Source of the DNA: Oceanobacter sp.
GTDB lineage: Bacteria > Pseudomonadota > Gammaproteobacteria > Pseudomonadales > Oceanobacteraceae
Direction of reading: 5' to 3'
Assembly (NCBI GenBank): GCA_002733645.1
Contig: NVWL01000049.1
Coordinates: 30,885 to 94,884, forward strand
Length of the DNA stretch: 64,000 nucleotides
A program made the translations under genes and the position numbers. Every line of letters begins with the position of its first letter. Positions within the stretch are counted from its first letter, which is position 1. Below are positions 62,047 through 64,000 of the stretch, in pieces. The notes beneath the pieces were generated by a model. The model did no database searches. It was not told the origin of the DNA and worked only from the letters and a program-made list of their open reading frames with translations.

Positions 62047-63777
62047 ATGCCAAAGCCAATGAGCGTCAGCATCGGGCAATGCAGTGACAAGGGCATCAAA
62101 CCGATTAACCAAGACTTCCACGGCGCACAAGTTCCGGAAGGTACACTGCTACAAAGCAAAGGCATTGCCATTGCCCTAGCCGATGGCATCAGTAGCAGCA
62201 GCGTTAGCCAAGAAGCCAGCGCCACATCAGTACAAAGCTTTCTGAGTGATTATTACTGTACATCAGAAGCTTGGTCTGTAAAAACCTCTGGCCAGCGCGT
62301 ACTAGAAGCAACAAACTCTTGGTTAAACGCCCAAGCCCGGCGCAACTTACGTGCTTACGATCCCAATAAAGGCTACGTTTGTACCTTTAGTGCGGTCGTT
62401 ATTAAGTCTCGCACCGCGCATATATTTCATGTCGGCGATAGCCGTATCTATCGAGTCCAAGATAATGATCTTGAACAATTAACCCGCGACCATCGTTTTT
62501 ACGCGTCAGAAAATCAAAGCTATTTAACACGCGCGATGGGAATGGATGCGCAGCTTGAAATTGATTATCACACCCTCGCAGTCGAACCCGGCGATACCTT
62601 TATTTTAGCCACCGACGGTATTTACGAATTTGTCAGCGATCGCTTTATCACCGCGGCTATCTCAGAGCACGCCGACGATTTAGATAAAGCGGCTCTGGCT
62701 ATTTTAAATAAAGCCCGCGAGCACGACAGTGACGACAACTTAACGATTCAGATTCTTCGTATTGATCACCTTCAAGAGCAGAATAAAGAAGAGCTGCACC
62801 GACAAATGACGGAGCTACCTTTCCCCCCTGAGTTGTCTCCTAGGGACGAGTTCGACGGCTATAATATTTTACGCAAGATACACAGCAGCCCGCGCAGCCA
62901 TGTATTTCTCGCCCAAGATAAAGAATCAGGTATTACCGTTATTCTAAAAGTACCTTCCGGTGAATTGCGTGATGACACAGCGTATTTAGAGCGTTTTTTA
63001 TTAGAAGAATGGATAGCTCGGCGGTTAAATAACGATCATATTGTTCGTCCAGCCCCTATCGAACGTTCACGCAATTACCTCTACATCACCAGCGAATATA
63101 TTGAAGGCCAAACCCTGTCACAGTGGATGCGAGATAACCCACAGCCATCGCTAGAGCAAGTACGAAATATCATTGAGCAAGTCGCCAAAGGCCTACAAGC
63201 CTTTCATCGTTTGGAGATGCTGCATCAAGATATAAAATCCGACAACATTATCATTGCTAAAGACGGTGTCGTTAAATTGATTGATTTTGGCTCAGTCAAA
63301 ATTGCTGGCATTGCAGAAATCGATACCCCTATCGAACGTTTAACATTATTAGGCACGGCGCAATACTCAGCACCAGAATATTTTTTAGGGCAAGAAGGCA
63401 GCACAGAATCCGACATTTATGCTCTAGGTGTTGTGACCTACGAAATGCTCAGTGGCAAGCTACCCTACGGTATGGATGTCGCCCGACTCAGAAATAAAAA
63501 AGCACTTAACCGCTTACACTATAAATCCATTCGCGATAGTGGCCGTACGATCCCGGTGTGGGCTGATGAAGCCATCCGCAAGGCAATACACCCGGTGCGC
63601 TCACAACGCTATAAAGAACCGGCCGAATTTATTTATGAGTTGAGACATCCAAACGCCAAATATTTATTAAATAATCGACCACCAATCATGGAGCGAGATC
63701 CTGTCATGATCTGGCAAGGCGTGTCGTTAATACTCGCGGTAATTGTTGTGGTGTTATTGTTTGAAAAGCTGGGTTAG
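62047..63777 (+). CDS. PP2C phosphatase-Ser/Thr protein kinase fusion, membrane-anchored
   Basis: 576 residues from ATG 62047. N-terminal PP2C phosphatase (1-240) with metal Asp46 (LADG), HVGDSRIY (Asp131), LATDGIYE (Asp190) and DDNLT (229-233). Then a protein kinase (270-540): Lys301 in VILKVP, HQDIKSDN (catalytic Asp395; Gln replaces Arg of HRD), DFG (413-415), APE (443-445). It ends in one membrane helix (about 556-573). P. aeruginosa carries such a fusion between nasA and nirB in its nitrate assimilation cluster, which is the likely context here. Confidence 0.92.
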   Translation: MPKPMSVSIGQCSDKGIKPINQDFHGAQVPEGTLLQSKGIAIALADGISSSSVSQEASATSVQSFLSDYYCTSEAWSVKTSGQRVLEATNSWLNAQARRNLRAYDPNKGYVCTFSAVVIKSRTAHIFHVGDSRIYRVQDNDLEQLTRDHRFYASENQSYLTRAMGMDAQLEIDYHTLAVEPGDTFILATDGIYEFVSDRFITAAISEHADDLDKAALAILNKAREHDSDDNLTIQILRIDHLQEQNKEELHRQMTELPFPPELSPRDEFDGYNILRKIHSSPRSHVFLAQDKESGITVILKVPSGELRDDTAYLERFLLEEWIARRLNNDHIVRPAPIERSRNYLYITSEYIEGQTLSQWMRDNPQPSLEQVRNIIEQVAKGLQAFHRLEMLHQDIKSDNIIIAKDGVVKLIDFGSVKIAGIAEIDTPIERLTLLGTAQYSAPEYFLGQEGSTESDIYALGVVTYEMLSGKLPYGMDVARLRNKKALNRLHYKSIRDSGRTIPVWADEAIRKAIHPVRSQRYKEPAEFIYELRHPNAKYLLNNRPPIMERDPVMIWQGVSLILAVIVVVLLFEKLG

Positions 63778-63839
63778 AGCATTGCTGTTTTATAGTTTGA
63801 GTTACATACGTTACTCCAAGTTTCTTAATTTATTTAAAG

Positions 63840-63904
63840 CTCAACTCTTAAACTCAACTCTTAAACTCAACTCTTAAACTCAATTCTTAAACTAAGTACT
63901 TAAA
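63840..63904. repeat. 13-bp tandem repeat, five copies
   Basis: CTCAACTCTTAAA three times identical (63840-63878), then CTCAATTCTTAAA and CTAAGTACTTAAA. Similar sequence occurs in decayed form near 28995-29030. Confidence 0.92.
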
Positions 63905-63910
63905 CTCAAA

Positions 63911-63960
63911 TCCCTTTCGGGGCTCCGCCCCCGGCCCCATGCAAGGAGAGGTTTCTCCTT
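63911..63960. repeat. Paired palindromes at the right edge
   Basis: GGGGC-TCC-GCCCC (63919-63931) and, 11 bases on, AAGGAGA-GGTT-TCTCCTT (63943-63960). They follow the tandem array and probably belong to the same intergenic element; the right part runs to the window edge. Confidence 0.75.
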
Positions 63961-64000
63961 ACGATCCTCTCTTCTCGGCGCATCCGGCTTCATCCAGCCA

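Overview
The window is a dense chromosomal segment of a marine gammaproteobacterium. Its gene orders match two Pseudomonas-type core blocks (ftsB-ispD-ispF-truD-surE-pcm-nlpD-rpoS, and degS/algW-hisCDG-murA-mla-kdsD-lptCAB-rpoN-hpf-ptsN-rapZ-npr). The moderate GC content, the mla-yrbG-kdsD order and the many outer-membrane proteins suggest the Oceanospirillales group (Thalassolituus/Oceanobacter-like). The order-level placement is inference. I saw no rRNA, tRNA, CRISPR array, phage or transposase gene.

Region 1 (1-12.3 kb): psd; the efp-epmA operon and divergent epmB, which make and lysylate elongation factor P; then a block ordered as around P. aeruginosa fimX: a PilZ-like protein, a degenerate REC-PAS-GGDEF-EAL FimX-like protein, serB and a membrane cyclase-like protein whose catalytic residues are replaced. 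A porin and a half-size phosphate-binding-like protein form a small operon. Region 2 (12.3-20 kb): a DTW-domain tRNA modification enzyme, uvrA, a CsgD/VpsT-like LuxR regulator, a YajR-like MFS carrier, ssb and a MaoC-like dehydratase. Region 3 (20-27 kb): rpoS, nlpD, a DUF368/PopT-like lipid carrier transporter, pcm, surE, truD, ispF, ispD and ftsB, all on the minus strand.

Region 4 (27-32.6 kb) is an accessory insertion between ftsB and eno, which are neighbours in related genomes. It holds a GH76-like protein without a signal peptide, two tandem paralogous membrane diguanylate cyclases, a small conserved protein and repeat-rich spacer DNA. Region 5 (32.6-41 kb): eno and pyrG (with kdsA missing from between them), a DMT transporter preceded by a possible Trp-rich leader peptide, an envelope cluster (two beta-barrels and a lipoprotein), and DUF808 and Nif3 proteins.

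Region 6 (41.7-60.7 kb): a DegS/AlgW protease, the his genes split by a glutaredoxin-like gene, murA, ibaG, an Mla lipid-transport operon that lacks mlaC, yrbG, kdsD, lptCAB (lacking kdsC), rpoN with the nitrogen-PTS genes hpf-ptsN-rapZ-npr, mgtE and yjgA. Region 7 (60.7-64 kb): a formate/nitrite transporter behind a textbook sigma-54 promoter and a terminator-containing leader, then a second terminator and a PP2C-phosphatase/Ser-Thr-kinase fusion of the type found in nitrate assimilation clusters. The rest of such a cluster would lie past the right edge. The window ends in tandem and palindromic repeats that have a decayed relative inside region 4.

The most interesting points are the Trp-codon leader upstream of the DMT transporter, the sigma-54 and attenuator arrangement at the nitrite transporter, the loss of mlaC, kdsA and kdsC from conserved positions, the c-di-GMP concentration (FimX-like, PilZ-like, VpsT-like, two cyclases), and the repeat family.
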